Assembly: GCF_000239855.1 (NCBI RefSeq)
Contig: NZ_BADT01000131.1
Location: 1 to 45,454 of the forward strand
DNA: 45,454 bases
From: Pseudoalteromonas sp. BSi20652
GTDB taxonomy: Bacteria; Pseudomonadota; Gammaproteobacteria; Enterobacterales; Alteromonadaceae
Reading direction: 5' to 3'
Shown here: one piece after another, positions 1-9,177 of the stretch
Position numbering within the stretch: the first letter of the stretch is position 1
How the letters are laid out: each line of letters starts with the position of its first letter
Made by a program: the position numbers and the translations under genes
Notes under the pieces: generated by a model
The model's input: the letters and a program-made list of their open reading frames with translations, nothing else
The model's database searches: none
Told to the model about the DNA's origin: nothing

Positions 1-64
1 TTGCTTGACCAATTGCATTTTCGTCATGATCAAGTGGCAGCTTTATTTCGGTTAAACGTATCAT
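1..64 (-). CDS. N-terminus of an FAD-dependent dehydrogenase (partial)
   Basis: Only the first 21 codons lie in the window, read leftward from an ATG at 64-62. The peptide begins MIRLTEIKLPLDHDENAIGQ. From memory this opening (MIR-TE-KLPLDH) is typical of the uncharacterised FAD-dependent dehydrogenases of COG2509, whose first ~80 residues precede the Rossmann FAD domain. A purine-rich AAGAGA lies 5-10 bases before the ATG and could serve as ribosome-binding site. The gene diverges from fdxA. The FAD-binding motif is outside the window, so the family call rests on the N-terminal signature alone. Confidence 0.55.
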   Translation of the reverse strand, partial: MIRLTEIKLPLDHDENAIGQA

Positions 65-258
65 TTATATCTCTTTTAGGTGTCATAGCGGGGCATTATT
101 ACCGCTCACAATAAGGGAATGCAGGGCACAACGGGTGTGCAAACATAAGGCGCGCATTTTACGTTAAAATAGGGTGATATGGCACTTATTTATTGTATTT
201 TTTGGGAGGATGGGTATGATCAGAAACTGTTGTTTAAAATCTTAGGTATTGAAGTATT

Positions 259-582
259 ATGGCGTTTGTAGTTACCGAAAATTGTATAAAATGCAAGTAC
301 ACCGATTGCGTATCAGTGTGCCCAGCAGATGCATTTTTTGAAGGTCCTAATTTTTTAGCCATTAGTCCAATTGATTGTATCGATTGTGGTTTATGTGTCC
401 CTGAGTGTTCAGCTGATGCTATATACCAAGAAGATGAATTACCAGAGTCTCAAAAAGAGTTTACTGAGTTAAATGCTGAACTTGCACTGGTTTGGCCGCG
501 TATTACAGAGGCTAAACCTGCACCAGAGGATGCTGATGTATGGAATGGTATAAAGAATAAACTCAAACTACTCGAAACGTGA
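259..582 (+). CDS. fdxA: 7Fe ferredoxin FdxA ([3Fe-4S][4Fe-4S])
   Basis: Small soluble cytoplasmic electron carrier, 107 aa, the usual length for the Azotobacter FdI type. The first cluster motif has Cys9, Cys12, Cys17 and Cys21-Pro22; the second is [11 protein letters not shown] with Cys40, Cys43, Cys46 and Cys50. The spacing Cys9-x7-Cys17-x3-Cys21 is that of the 7Fe class, in which Cys12 is not a 3Fe ligand. The conserved C-terminal stretch [13 protein letters not shown] is present, as in Azotobacter ferredoxin I. Residue 25 is Ala where I recall the free Cys24 of the Azotobacter protein. No redox partner is encoded next to it and it appears monocistronic. The ATG at 259 gives the family-standard N-terminus [12 protein letters not shown]; its ribosome-binding site is weak. 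Confidence 0.95.
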   Translation: MAFVVTENCIKCKYTDCVSVCPADAFFEGPNFLAISPIDCIDCGLCVPECSADAIYQEDELPESQKEFTELNAELALVWPRITEAKPAPEDADVWNGIKNKLKLLET

Positions 583-712
583 AATGTAAAAATTAGTTAC
601 TCCTTTATCATTAAATAGTTAATTTTTTATTTCAAAGTATTAACAAATGTACCTCGATAAATTACAATCATCCAATTAAGTTATTCCTTGTGAGTAATTA
701 CAATCTAAATGG

Positions 713-2962
713 ATGTTTATGCAGTACTTTATAACTATAATAAAAAAGTTTACCTTCCTATTTTTAAGTTTTTCTTTGTTACTATCAAGCCTTGGCGTAT
801 CCGCTGAAAAACAGCAAATATCTTTATCCCGTATTGATTCTACTATCACCGTTGATGGTGTTATGGACGAAGCGCACTGGCAAAATGCGACACGTATTCC
901 TTTACTCTACCAAGATGAGCCTAACGAAAAAGGGACACCTCCTGTAAAAACTGATGCCTTTATTTACGAGGATGGAACTAACTTATATGTTGGTTTTATT
1001 GCTGAGGATCCTAACCCTGAGCAAATTCGTGCATCACTTCGTGACCGCGATACGCTATGGGAAGACGACCTAGTTATTCTTGTTATTGATACATTTAATG
1101 ATGAACGCAGTGGTTATGAATTCCATGTGAACCCGCTGGGCGCGCAAGGCGATATACGAATGACCGACACCGATGGGTGGAGCTCTGATACCTCATGGAA
1201 TGCTATTTGGGATAGCGCAGGACAAATTAACGACAAAGGTTATGTTGTTGAAATGCGTATTCCTTTTAAAGCGCTGCGTTTTCCTGAGAATAAAAATGAG
1301 CTAACGTGGGGTTTTTCTGTAATGAGAAACTACCAACGAGATGTGCTATATCAGCTATCAAATATGGGGTTTGATAGAAATGTGAAATGCAGCCTTTGCC
1401 AGTTTGATAAGTTAGTCGGCTTTAGTGACATTGAATCAAGTAAAAATATCCAATTAACACCTACATTGACTACACTTCGTAACGATAATAAACCTGAGTT
1501 GCCAGGTGATTGGGATAATGGCGATATAGATACTGAAGTGGGCTTAGATTTACGCTGGGGTTTAACAAAAGATGCTGTTTTAAACGCGACAATTAATCCT
1601 GATTTTTCGCAAGTAGAAACGGACTCTTTAGAGCTTGATGTAAATACAACCTTTTCAATTTATTACGCTGAAAAACGTCCTTTCTTTTTAGATGGTGCTT
1701 CTTACTTTAAAAGCAGCTTATTTGAGCTTTTATACACGCGTACAATTGCAGAGCCTACATTAGGTGCAAAGCTGACGGGTAAAACGGGTGATCATAGTTA
1801 TGCGTTAATGCTGGCTGATGACGACAATAGTAATATTTTACTGCCAACAAATCAGGGCTCTGGCTTTGCAAGTCTTGATAAAAAAACGAATGCAGCCGCA
1901 GGGCGTTATCAATATGACTTAGGTCAGCAGGGTACTATTGGTATTTCAAGCACCCACAGAGAAAGTGATGACTATCACAACACTGTATTATCAGTGGATG
2001 GTAGCTACTGGTTTAACCAATCGGATACTCTCTTGTATCAAGTATCATCTGCTGATACACGCAACTCTGAATTTTTAATTCAAAATTATAACTTATCTGA
2101 AACACAGTCAGATGAAGCATATGCCCTGGAGCTTACCCGCGATAAACGTGATTACAAATTATTTGCATCTTATGAAAATATTGGGCATGACTACCGAACT
2201 GATTTAGGTTATCAAGCTAAAGTAGATTATGAAAAAGTAGGCTTTGGTGGCGGACAAACATGGTACAGAGATGAATCTGATTTACTTACCTCATGGTCAT
2301 ACGAAGCTGATTGGGATAAAACGTGGGCGCAAAACGGCGACTTACTTGAAGAAGAATACGAAGGCTTTTTGAGTTTTAAAGGGCAAAAACAATCTATTTT
2401 TGAAATTGGTTTAGTGCACCGTTATGAAAACTATAACGACAATTTTTATAATCAAAACATTGGCTATATTTATACAGGCTTTAAACCCAATAAAGATTTA
2501 AAGTTATCACTATATATTGAATACGCTAGCCGCATTGATTATGCAAATGAGCAATTAGGCGACGTGTTTGACACTCAAACCCAAATGGTGTGGGACATTA
2601 ACGACCATTGGCAGCTCGATGTAAAACATAACTACAGTCAATTAGATAACCCACAAGGGGAGCGTGTATTTACAGCTAACTTAGTTGATTTTAGGCTTCA
2701 TTATAAATTTAGTATGCGTTCAATTCTTAAGCTTATTTTACAATTTGAAGATATTGATAGAGACGAAAATGCCTACTTTTATCAAGTTAGCCAAATTAAC
2801 AAAGACTACGGTAGCCAGCTGATTTATTCATACAAAATTAACGCTCAAACATTATTTTATTTAGGATATTCAGATAGAGGTTACCAAGATGATTCGCTTA
2901 AAAGTATTGAGCGAGATCAGCGTACATTTTTTACGAAAGTAAGCTATGCGTGGCAGCTTTAA
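713..2962 (+). CDS. Secreted CBM9-like / DUF5916 family protein, putative outer-membrane barrel
   Basis: 749 aa with a long hydrophobic signal peptide (about residues 10-31, predicted cleavage after GVSA). Residues ~36-230 resemble the CBM9-like fold that opens DUF5916 proteins: ITVDGVMDEAHWQNA, then LYVGFIAEDPNP, DDLVILVIDTF and the FHVNPLGAQGDIRM region. From ~residue 245 to the end the sequence is rich in alternating aromatic and polar residues and finishes in a short amphipathic strand ending YAWQL. This is what an outer-membrane beta-barrel would show, but I infer that. The ligand is unknown; CBM9 domains bind sugars in xylanases, which need not hold here. ATG codons at 713 and 719 are both possible, and neither has a strong Shine-Dalgarno sequence. 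No operon partner. Confidence 0.75.
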   Translation: MFMQYFITIIKKFTFLFLSFSLLLSSLGVSAEKQQISLSRIDSTITVDGVMDEAHWQNATRIPLLYQDEPNEKGTPPVKTDAFIYEDGTNLYVGFIAEDPNPEQIRASLRDRDTLWEDDLVILVIDTFNDERSGYEFHVNPLGAQGDIRMTDTDGWSSDTSWNAIWDSAGQINDKGYVVEMRIPFKALRFPENKNELTWGFSVMRNYQRDVLYQLSNMGFDRNVKCSLCQFDKLVGFSDIESSKNIQLTPTLTTLRNDNKPELPGDWDNGDIDTEVGLDLRWGLTKDAVLNATINPDFSQVETDSLELDVNTTFSIYYAEKRPFFLDGASYFKSSLFELLYTRTIAEPTLGAKLTGKTGDHSYALMLADDDNSNILLPTNQGSGFASLDKKTNAAAGRYQYDLGQQGTIGISSTHRESDDYHNTVLSVDGSYWFNQSDTLLYQVSSADTRNSEFLIQNYNLSETQSDEAYALELTRDKRDYKLFASYENIGHDYRTDLGYQAKVDYEKVGFGGGQTWYRDESDLLTSWSYEADWDKTWAQNGDLLEEEYEGFLSFKGQKQSIFEIGLVHRYENYNDNFYNQNIGYIYTGFKPNKDLKLSLYIEYASRIDYANEQLGDVFDTQTQMVWDINDHWQLDVKHNYSQLDNPQGERVFTANLVDFRLHYKFSMRSILKLILQFEDIDRDENAYFYQVSQINKDYGSQLIYSYKINAQTLFYLGYSDRGYQDDSLKSIERDQRTFFTKVSYAWQL

Positions 2963-3425
2963 ATATTAAAAATAACAGTTACAGTGATGGTTATAGTATT
3001 TACGGGTTACCCTGCAAGGTAGGTCATTGCAGAGTTTTAAGCATAATAGCTTAAAATAATATGTATTGCTGAGTTTAAAAAAGCGTAACACTTGCTAAGA
3101 GAAGCTTTGTAATGCATGAGGTTGAAACTTGAATAATTTCTGTTAATTATGCATTAAAGAAACTGAAATAATAAAAAACCACCTCGGTATTTTACTTTGC
3201 CGGCGTGTCATTAAGTTGTGAAGCGATTATAAGTTTTGTTTATTTTACTGAACTCCCTTCTATACTATATATAACAAATAGTTAGCTAATCCTTTATTGT
3301 TAATTTTTTTATTATTCTAATGGCTAAGGACTATATCAGTGCTTGATTAGTACTAAATACAGACGATATAATCGTTTTCTGGTAATTGGTTAATATAAGA
3401 GAGGAAGCAAAGATGGATTTTTTTT
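2963..3425. other. Intergenic region with consecutive hairpins after the DUF5916 gene
   Basis: 463 bases without a gene I can support. Just after the stop codon lie a near-palindrome GGGTTACCC (3004-3012), a CTGCAA/TTGCAG hairpin (arms 3012-3017 and 3027-3032) and a TTTTAAGC/GCTTAAAA hairpin with a 6-base loop (3035-3056). No T-run follows, so this is not a classical intrinsic terminator; it could be a 3' stabilising structure. TAATGCAT/ATGCATTA forms a looser inverted repeat near 3110-3156. I looked for a cyclic-di-GMP riboswitch in front of the GGDEF-EAL gene and saw no convincing match. Confidence 0.5.
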
Positions 3426-5336
3426 ATGAACAAACTTAAATCGTTTGGCGTTATTTCCTTAATTTTAATTCTATTTTGTTTTTGCATAAACATAGAGCTG
3501 ACGAGCAAGATTAATCGTATAAATTTGTTCCAAACCAACATTGATTTACAAAGTTTCGAGATAACTAATACTTCTCTTGAAATGGCTTCTTGGTATAATC
3601 CAATTTTAAACGGTCATTATATTATTAAGCAGCCAACCGCTGACTTTTTACTTATTAAAACGACTGATACTCACTTTATAGCTGCAGATTCAAGTAAATT
3701 GATTCTGATGACGATTGCATCACCAATCAATTTTTTGCTTTTATGTATATTAATATTTGGTTGTGGTTTGTATTTACGCAGGGAACGCAGAAAGCGCCAT
3801 TATAAAAATCAAATAGCTGACCTTAACGTGCAGGCGAATAGCTTATTAACTGCATTTAATCTAGAAGTGAAGCCTGCAGAGAACCCTTTAGGTGTAAGCA
3901 GTTTAAGTCAATCAATAAATAGCTTAAATACGCATGTGGTTAATTATGTAAAACAAACTCAAACCAGTATATGCCAAGATAAATTGACATTATTGATTGA
4001 CCGCCATGCTTACATCGAACATATCGACAGACAAATTCATCATGCTGACCAAGAAAATCTCAAGTGTGCACTGTTGTTTATCGACCTTGATGGTTTTAAA
4101 CAAGTAAATGACTCATTTGGCCACAGCTTTGGTGATGAAATATTAGTTCAAGTTGCTAGCCGACTTGCGAATGTTTTACGCCACCATAAATTAAGTAATA
4201 TAAATAGTGCTAACCAATTAGAGCAAAATTTATCACGGTTAGGAGGAGATGAATTCTCCATTTTTATAGAATTACTTGACGATAGCGACAGAGTTGTTGA
4301 AATTGCTAAACATGTACTTAGTGAGCTTGAAAAAGACTTCGTACTTGGTAATAAAATAGTAAAAATTAGTGCCAGTATTGGCATCGCGGCTTATCCAGAC
4401 AGTGCTTCAACACCACAAGCACTTTTACAGTTAGCTGATGTGGCTATGTACAGAGCCAAAAGTGATGGTAAAGGAATATTTAAAGTTTACTCGCCAGAAA
4501 TGGGTAACAAAATGCGCCGTTACCATTATTTACTCGAAGAACTTCGCATAGCTATATCTTGTAAAGATTTCTATCTATCTTTTCAGCCAATTGTGCATGT
4601 GGAAGATTGTATGATTGATTATTTTGAGGCACTTATCCGGTGGGACCATCCGGTTGAGGGTATGATCCCTCCTTCAGAGTTTATACCCATAGCTGAAGAA
4701 TCTAATTTAATATTAGAACTTGGTGATTGGATTATGCTTGAGTCATGTCGGCAAATGGCTGCATGGCACAATGCAGGTATGCGTAAAGTGAAAATATCAG
4801 TCAATGTTTCGGGTATTCAGTTAAAGCATCGTGATATTTACGATTGGATAATGAAGAAGCTTAAAAAAACGGGTTTACCCGCGACATCGCTAATGCTTGA
4901 AATTACCGAATCAACATTTATTAAAGCCAGTCCTAAAATAATTAAAGAGCTGAGCAGGCTAAGAGAAGAGGGCATCACTATCGCTATCGATGACTTTGGT
5001 ACTGGTTTTAGCTCGCTAAGTACATTAGCTGATTTACCAATAGATGTTATTAAAATTGATCGATCGTTTATCAGCCAAGCTAATAAGAGCCAAAAATATA
5101 ACGATATATTAAATACAATTAGTGAACTTGGACAAAAGCTAGGCCTTAAAATTGTAGCCGAAGGCGTTGAAGAAATAGCGCAGTTTGAGCTCGTTAAAAA
5201 AATGGGTGTGAGTTCTGTTCAGGGTTATTTAGTAAGTCGACCTGAGTCATCAGCTAATGTAGGTAATAAAGTTTTACGAAATAACACCAGTAACCTTTCT
5301 ACATCAGGTACAAGTGCTTGGGATATTGTTCGTTAG
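3426..5336 (+). CDS. Membrane-anchored GGDEF-EAL cyclic-di-GMP protein
   Basis: 636 aa. An N-terminal membrane segment (~8-25), a ~70-residue probable periplasmic sensor stretch and a second membrane segment (~97-117) lead into a basic linker. The GGDEF domain (~185-355) has an intact GGDEF at 273-277. The EAL domain (~365-610) has EAL at 401-403, DDFGTG at 522-527, KIDRSFI at 543-549 and EGVE at 579-582, so residues needed for both synthesis and hydrolysis of cyclic-di-GMP are present. The RxxD inhibitory site normally just before GGDEF is absent (the stretch reads QLEQNLSRL), and ~10 extra residues (HHKLSNINSANQ) precede it. Which activity dominates cannot be told. The start has AGATGG upstream. 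Single gene closed by a terminator. Confidence 0.93.
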   Translation: MNKLKSFGVISLILILFCFCINIELTSKINRINLFQTNIDLQSFEITNTSLEMASWYNPILNGHYIIKQPTADFLLIKTTDTHFIAADSSKLILMTIASPINFLLLCILIFGCGLYLRRERRKRHYKNQIADLNVQANSLLTAFNLEVKPAENPLGVSSLSQSINSLNTHVVNYVKQTQTSICQDKLTLLIDRHAYIEHIDRQIHHADQENLKCALLFIDLDGFKQVNDSFGHSFGDEILVQVASRLANVLRHHKLSNINSANQLEQNLSRLGGDEFSIFIELLDDSDRVVEIAKHVLSELEKDFVLGNKIVKISASIGIAAYPDSASTPQALLQLADVAMYRAKSDGKGIFKVYSPEMGNKMRRYHYLLEELRIAISCKDFYLSFQPIVHVEDCMIDYFEALIRWDHPVEGMIPPSEFIPIAEESNLILELGDWIMLESCRQMAAWHNAGMRKVKISVNVSGIQLKHRDIYDWIMKKLKKTGLPATSLMLEITESTFIKASPKIIKELSRLREEGITIAIDDFGTGFSSLSTLADLPIDVIKIDRSFISQANKSQKYNDILNTISELGQKLGLKIVAEGVEEIAQFELVKKMGVSSVQGYLVSRPESSANVGNKVLRNNTSNLSTSGTSAWDIVR

Positions 5337-5358
5337 GTTAGTTAGTTGTTTTACAAAT

Positions 5359-5390
5359 AAAAATGCCACTCTAAATAGAGTGGCATTTTT
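5359..5390. terminator. Strong bidirectional intrinsic terminator
   Basis: A perfect 13-bp stem, AAAAATGCCACTC (5359-5371) paired with GAGTGGCATTTTT (5378-5390), with a 6-base loop. A-rich and T-rich flanks make it work in both directions. It lies between the convergent GGDEF-EAL and porin genes and would end both transcripts. Confidence 0.93.
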
Positions 5391-5411
5391 GTTTAATAAG
5401 TAATTATTGTA

Positions 5412-6113
5412 TTAAAGATCAAATGTGCGTGAAACAGCAAGTACTATACGTTCATCAGCGTAATCGTAGTCAAGGCTCGTATTTTCAGCGGCCACTTCAA
5501 TACCAAACCCTTCATAACTAGTTTGATATGCTAAGCGGTAGTGTTTGTATGATTTTTTCTGGTTTGTATCCCAAGCCCACTTTTCACCGTCTAATGAGTT
5601 TGAAATATCAAAGCTTGCACGTATTGCGTGATTTGGAGCTAGTTCGTACGTGTGTGCAACCATTGATATTACATGACCCGCACCTGTTCCAAAGTAATCC
5701 CAGCTATACCAAAAGTTAAGCTCAGTTTGGCCGTATTCACTTGCATAACCAAATTTTGTGTACGCCTCAGCGTAGTCTCCATCGCTGTTGTTGCCTTGAT
5801 AAGTGTAATAAGCAATACCGTAGTCAACGCTCAATTGCTCATTAAGCTGCACATACTTACCTACATAAGCATCAAGTTCAAAATCAGTGTCATCACCAAA
5901 ATCAACATTTGAAGCCCATACGCCTGCGTATACACCGCTATCAAAAGCATAGTCTAAACTGCCTTGAATAGCAGGGTCGCTATCAGTTTGGCTCACACCG
6001 TTAAATGTATAATCAGAGGCTGCTGTGATTGTTGTTGACCAATCAGCTGCCGCAGTTGTTGATAAAAGTGCAAATGGTAGTGCTACTACAAGTTGTTTTA
6101 GTTTGTTATTCAT
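5412..6113 (-). CDS. TorF-family putative outer-membrane porin (TIGR02001/Gcw_chp)
   Basis: 233 aa. A signal peptide of ~23 residues ends in STTAAA before DWS. The mature protein opens with ITAASDYTFNGVSQTDSDPAIQGSLDYAF, typical in style of the TIGR02001 (Gcw_chp) family now called TorF-like porins, and ends in a beta-strand with a terminal aromatic (AVSRTFDL), as expected of an outer-membrane barrel. It is the last gene of the bet cluster, 9 bases after the BCCT gene, with AGGGAT 6-7 bases before the ATG. The position suggests it lets choline, betaine or a related solute through the outer membrane. That role is inference; the family has little direct functional evidence. Confidence 0.82.
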   Translation of the reverse strand: MNNKLKQLVVALPFALLSTTAAADWSTTITAASDYTFNGVSQTDSDPAIQGSLDYAFDSGVYAGVWASNVDFGDDTDFELDAYVGKYVQLNEQLSVDYGIAYYTYQGNNSDGDYAEAYTKFGYASEYGQTELNFWYSWDYFGTGAGHVISMVAHTYELAPNHAIRASFDISNSLDGEKWAWDTNQKKSYKHYRLAYQTSYEGFGIEVAAENTSLDYDYADERIVLAVSRTFDL

Positions 6114-6122
6114 TGTTTATCC

Positions 6123-7340
6123 CTAGTGTACAGTGTCTATTTTTGTGTAATCAATTTTATTTTCTTTTGGTGAACTATCAATATTCGTTACTGTTTTAAA
6201 TTTGTTATAGCCAATAAATGCGGCACAAACAAAGAACAAACCAATGACTAACGCGCCTACCCATTGAATTTGTAAAAATTCTAATTTAAACAATAACGTA
6301 AGTAGTGATAGAGCAACAACATTTCCGATCATGTATTTCATTTTGCCAAAACGCTTTACGGTAAAGTTTAGGTTATCTGTGTATAAACGCACTAACGAAT
6401 CGAGTGAGTTAATTACAAACACAATACCTACAAATACCATTGCAAAGTTTTTAATCCCTTGAGTCGAAATGCCTGCTTCGTGGTATTCGTATAATACACT
6501 GAACCAGATTGCAATTGGGATTGAAGGAAATATTAACATTGCACCCAATACTTGGTATGTTTTAAGACCACCCACAAAACGTGATGTAAATTGACCAATC
6601 ATTATGCTCCACGCAAACCACCAAAATAAATAAAACTCATGGTAATCGTTAAGCGGTAAAACAAATTCATTCATGTTCGAAAAATATGTTCCGATTGAAC
6701 CTAAATTATCCGTGAATGCCGACATGCCACTGTCGCCCATTGCAAATGCACCCACCCACATAAAGCCAATTAATGCTAAAAATAACCACGTGGTAGAAAT
6801 ACTCAAAATGCGAACATATTTAATGTCAGTACTTGAATATACGGCAAAGCAAATAGCTGCAAATACGATTAAATAAAACTCAGTAACTACACTGGAGCCG
6901 TCTCCCAGCTTTGGCAAATACCAAGGTAGATTGGTCAACAATAAGTAAGCAGTGAAGGCACAAGTACCAATAATTACTACGTTATTGATAAATTTAACCC
7001 AAGGAATATCGAAAAATTTAACTTTAGGTTCTATTACACAGAAATAAAAGCACGTAAGAAAGTAAAATCCCCAGATCAAAAATCCCCAGTAGCCAAACTC
7101 AATAGCCAGTGGATTTGCAAACGCGTATTCTGGGCTTGCTTTTATGTCTGCATAACCTGCAAACTCAGTTAGAGGAAACATTATAAGACCCACATCAAGA
7201 CCTGATGTGAATAGTATCGCTATAAAAGTAAATGTTTTTACCGGTGTTACACCTACTACACGAACATTACCCCATTTAAGTAAGATAATACCAATCGCTA
7301 GTAAAGTAAAAATGATCCCAGCATTAAGCCAAATAGTCAT
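6123..7340 (-). CDS. Short BCCT-family transporter (putative choline/betaine uptake)
   Basis: 405 aa, about 11-12 membrane segments. Two BCCT landmarks are visible. FGYWGFLIWGFYFL (around 82-95) matches the F-HWG---W--Y helix. WWFAWSIMIGQFTSRFVGG (around 241-259) matches the conserved WW-AW----G-F-AR-SRG motif. The glycine-rich ion-coupling segment reads GLDVG (48-52) where BetP has GMGIG, so ion coupling or substrate may differ. The protein is shorter than usual (~500-680) and lacks the long BetT C-terminal tail. It is not truncated at the front: a GGAGGG ribosome-binding site sits 6 bases before the ATG. Position in the bet operon makes choline the likeliest substrate, but carnitine or betaine cannot be excluded. 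Confidence 0.75.
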   Translation of the reverse strand: MTIWLNAGIIFTLLAIGIILLKWGNVRVVGVTPVKTFTFIAILFTSGLDVGLIMFPLTEFAGYADIKASPEYAFANPLAIEFGYWGFLIWGFYFLTCFYFCVIEPKVKFFDIPWVKFINNVVIIGTCAFTAYLLLTNLPWYLPKLGDGSSVVTEFYLIVFAAICFAVYSSTDIKYVRILSISTTWLFLALIGFMWVGAFAMGDSGMSAFTDNLGSIGTYFSNMNEFVLPLNDYHEFYLFWWFAWSIMIGQFTSRFVGGLKTYQVLGAMLIFPSIPIAIWFSVLYEYHEAGISTQGIKNFAMVFVGIVFVINSLDSLVRLYTDNLNFTVKRFGKMKYMIGNVVALSLLTLLFKLEFLQIQWVGALVIGLFFVCAAFIGYNKFKTVTNIDSSPKENKIDYTKIDTVH

Positions 7341-7435
7341 TGTTACCCTCCAGTAATGAATGTAAATAATTCATAAGCACTCCGTATTTTATTGTTTTAT
7401 TCTCGCATTAACACAACGTAACCTATTTACATCGT

Positions 7436-7481
7436 GTGCCACTGCAAGGCACGCATTGGTTTAGCCCGACGAGACTAAACC
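7436..7481 (-). other. Double hairpin between betA and the BCCT gene
   Basis: In the 158-base betA-BCCT gap two stem-loops follow each other: GTGCC/GGCAC (7436-7440 with 7448-7452) and GGTTTAG/CTAAACC (7458-7464 with 7475-7481, 10-base loop). There is no T-run on the minus strand after either. Such structures can protect the upstream betIBA message or partly stop transcription before the transporter gene. Pairing is seen; function is inferred. Confidence 0.5.
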
Positions 7482-7498
7482 TGAGCATGTGGCTAAAG

Positions 7499-9166
7499 TT
7501 AGATCTCCGAACTACGTTGCGTTTCTTGCCAATTTGTTGTTATGGCAACATTCACATCCGATTTCTGTAATGGTTCTTTACCTAAAATTATGTCAGCTGC
7601 TTTTTCGGCAACCATAATAGTTGGCGCATTCAAGTTTCCGTTAGGAACTGTTGGGAATATAGATGAGTCAACAACACGTAGTCCTTCAATACCATGTACT
7701 TGCGTATTTGAATTAACAACGGCCATACCATCTTCACCCATTTTGCATGAGCAAGAAGGGTGGTAGGCACTTTCTACGGCTTGTCGTACAAAGGCATCTA
7801 TTTCTTCATCTGTTTGAATGTGTTTACCTGGTTGAATTTCTTCATCGCGGTATTCATCAAAGGCACTTTGCTCGATTATGTCGCGTGTTAAGCGAACGCA
7901 CGCTCTAAAGCCTTCAATATCATCTTGGTGTTCAAGGTAATTAAATAAAATTGTTGGTGGTTGCTCCGGGTTTGCAGAAGCAATAGTGACACTACCACGG
8001 CTTTTTGGTTTGTTATGACCAACATGTACCTGAAAACCATGGCCTGCAAATGCACTTCTACCGTCGTAACGCATAGCCGCTGGTAAAAAGTGATACTGAA
8101 TATCTGGCCATTCAACACCTGGTTTTGAGCGAATAAACGCACACGATTCAAAATGATTCGTTGCACCTAAACCCGAACGCGTTAATAACCAGCGCGCGCC
8201 AATCAAACCTTTTGAAACAATACCTAGCTTGCCGTTAAGCGTGATAGGTTGCTTACACTTGTATTGAAAGTAAAACTCAAGATGATCTTGTAAGTTTTGA
8301 CCAACACCAGGTAAATGATGCTGTACTTCAACGCCTGCTTTTTCAAGCGCATGAGTATCACCAATACCAGAGAGTTGTAAAATATGTGGAGAGCCGATTG
8401 GACCTGCACTTAATATAACGTCTTTTGCAGCATGTGCAGTTTTAACGTCGCCGTTTACTTTGTATTCAATGCCGGTGGCTTTTTTGCCATCTAAAATCAC
8501 GCGTTGTGCTAATGCACCTGTAATAATCGTTAAATTACTGCGCGATTTAACAGGGTCTAAATACTCACGAGAAGCAGAGCTGCGCACGCCGTCTTTCACG
8601 GTCATGTGCATTGGGCCAAAACCCTCTTGCTGAGATGCATTATAATCATCTGTAGAAGCGTAACCTGCTTGTACACCTGCTTTGATAAAGGTGCGGTAAA
8701 GCGGGTTTTTCATTTCGTTGCCGTTATTAACGCCAAGCGGGCCTTTGCCACCACGGTAAGTATTTTCACCAAGGTAAAAGCTTTCTGCTTTTTGAAAATA
8801 CGGTAAACATGATTGGTAATCCCAACCGTTTGCTCCGTGTTGCTGCCATTCGTCAAAATCTTTTGCGTGGCCACGTACATACACCATGCCATTAATAGAT
8901 GACGACCCGCCTAATACTTTACCTCGAGGACAATGCATTTCACGGTTATCTAAATGAGGCTCAGGCTGCGTATGAAACTGCCATGCGTATTTGTCACTGT
9001 TCATAGGAATAGATAACGCGGTTGGCATTTTTATAAAAATACTTTTATCGCTACCGCCCGTTTCAAGTAGTAACACACGGTTACTTGAATCTTCAGATAA
9101 TCGGTTTGCTAAAACACAACCCGCCGAACCCGCGCCAACAATAATATAGTCGTAATGATTACTCAT
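7499..9166 (-). CDS. betA: Choline dehydrogenase BetA (GMC oxidoreductase)
   Basis: 555 aa, the usual length. Oxidises choline to betaine aldehyde (and can oxidise the aldehyde further), feeding electrons to the respiratory chain from the inner-membrane face. The FAD Rossmann motif GAGSAG is at 11-16, with the acidic strand end VLLLETGG just after. GMC signatures follow: [19 protein letters not shown] (81-99) and [18 protein letters not shown] (252-269). The catalytic pair is His469 in [10 protein letters not shown] and Asn513 in [17 protein letters not shown]. It lies 11 bases downstream of betB, in the order betI-betB-betA. The context with betB and betI makes the substrate call firm. Confidence 0.96.
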   Translation of the reverse strand: MSNHYDYIIVGAGSAGCVLANRLSEDSSNRVLLLETGGSDKSIFIKMPTALSIPMNSDKYAWQFHTQPEPHLDNREMHCPRGKVLGGSSSINGMVYVRGHAKDFDEWQQHGANGWDYQSCLPYFQKAESFYLGENTYRGGKGPLGVNNGNEMKNPLYRTFIKAGVQAGYASTDDYNASQQEGFGPMHMTVKDGVRSSASREYLDPVKSRSNLTIITGALAQRVILDGKKATGIEYKVNGDVKTAHAAKDVILSAGPIGSPHILQLSGIGDTHALEKAGVEVQHHLPGVGQNLQDHLEFYFQYKCKQPITLNGKLGIVSKGLIGARWLLTRSGLGATNHFESCAFIRSKPGVEWPDIQYHFLPAAMRYDGRSAFAGHGFQVHVGHNKPKSRGSVTIASANPEQPPTILFNYLEHQDDIEGFRACVRLTRDIIEQSAFDEYRDEEIQPGKHIQTDEEIDAFVRQAVESAYHPSCSCKMGEDGMAVVNSNTQVHGIEGLRVVDSSIFPTVPNGNLNAPTIMVAEKAADIILGKEPLQKSDVNVAITTNWQETQRSSEI

Positions 9167-9177
9167 AGTCGAGCGCC

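Noticed and set aside
2963-3425. Cyclic-di-GMP riboswitch upstream of the GGDEF-EAL gene
   Set aside because: The leader position is suggestive, but I could not align either strand to the conserved GEMM core; only small unrelated hairpins are visible.
6123-7340. Truncated BCCT pseudogene
   Set aside because: The gene is short, but it starts at a strong GGAGGG site, keeps the family motifs and has an uninterrupted membrane topology to its stop, so a short family variant is more likely.
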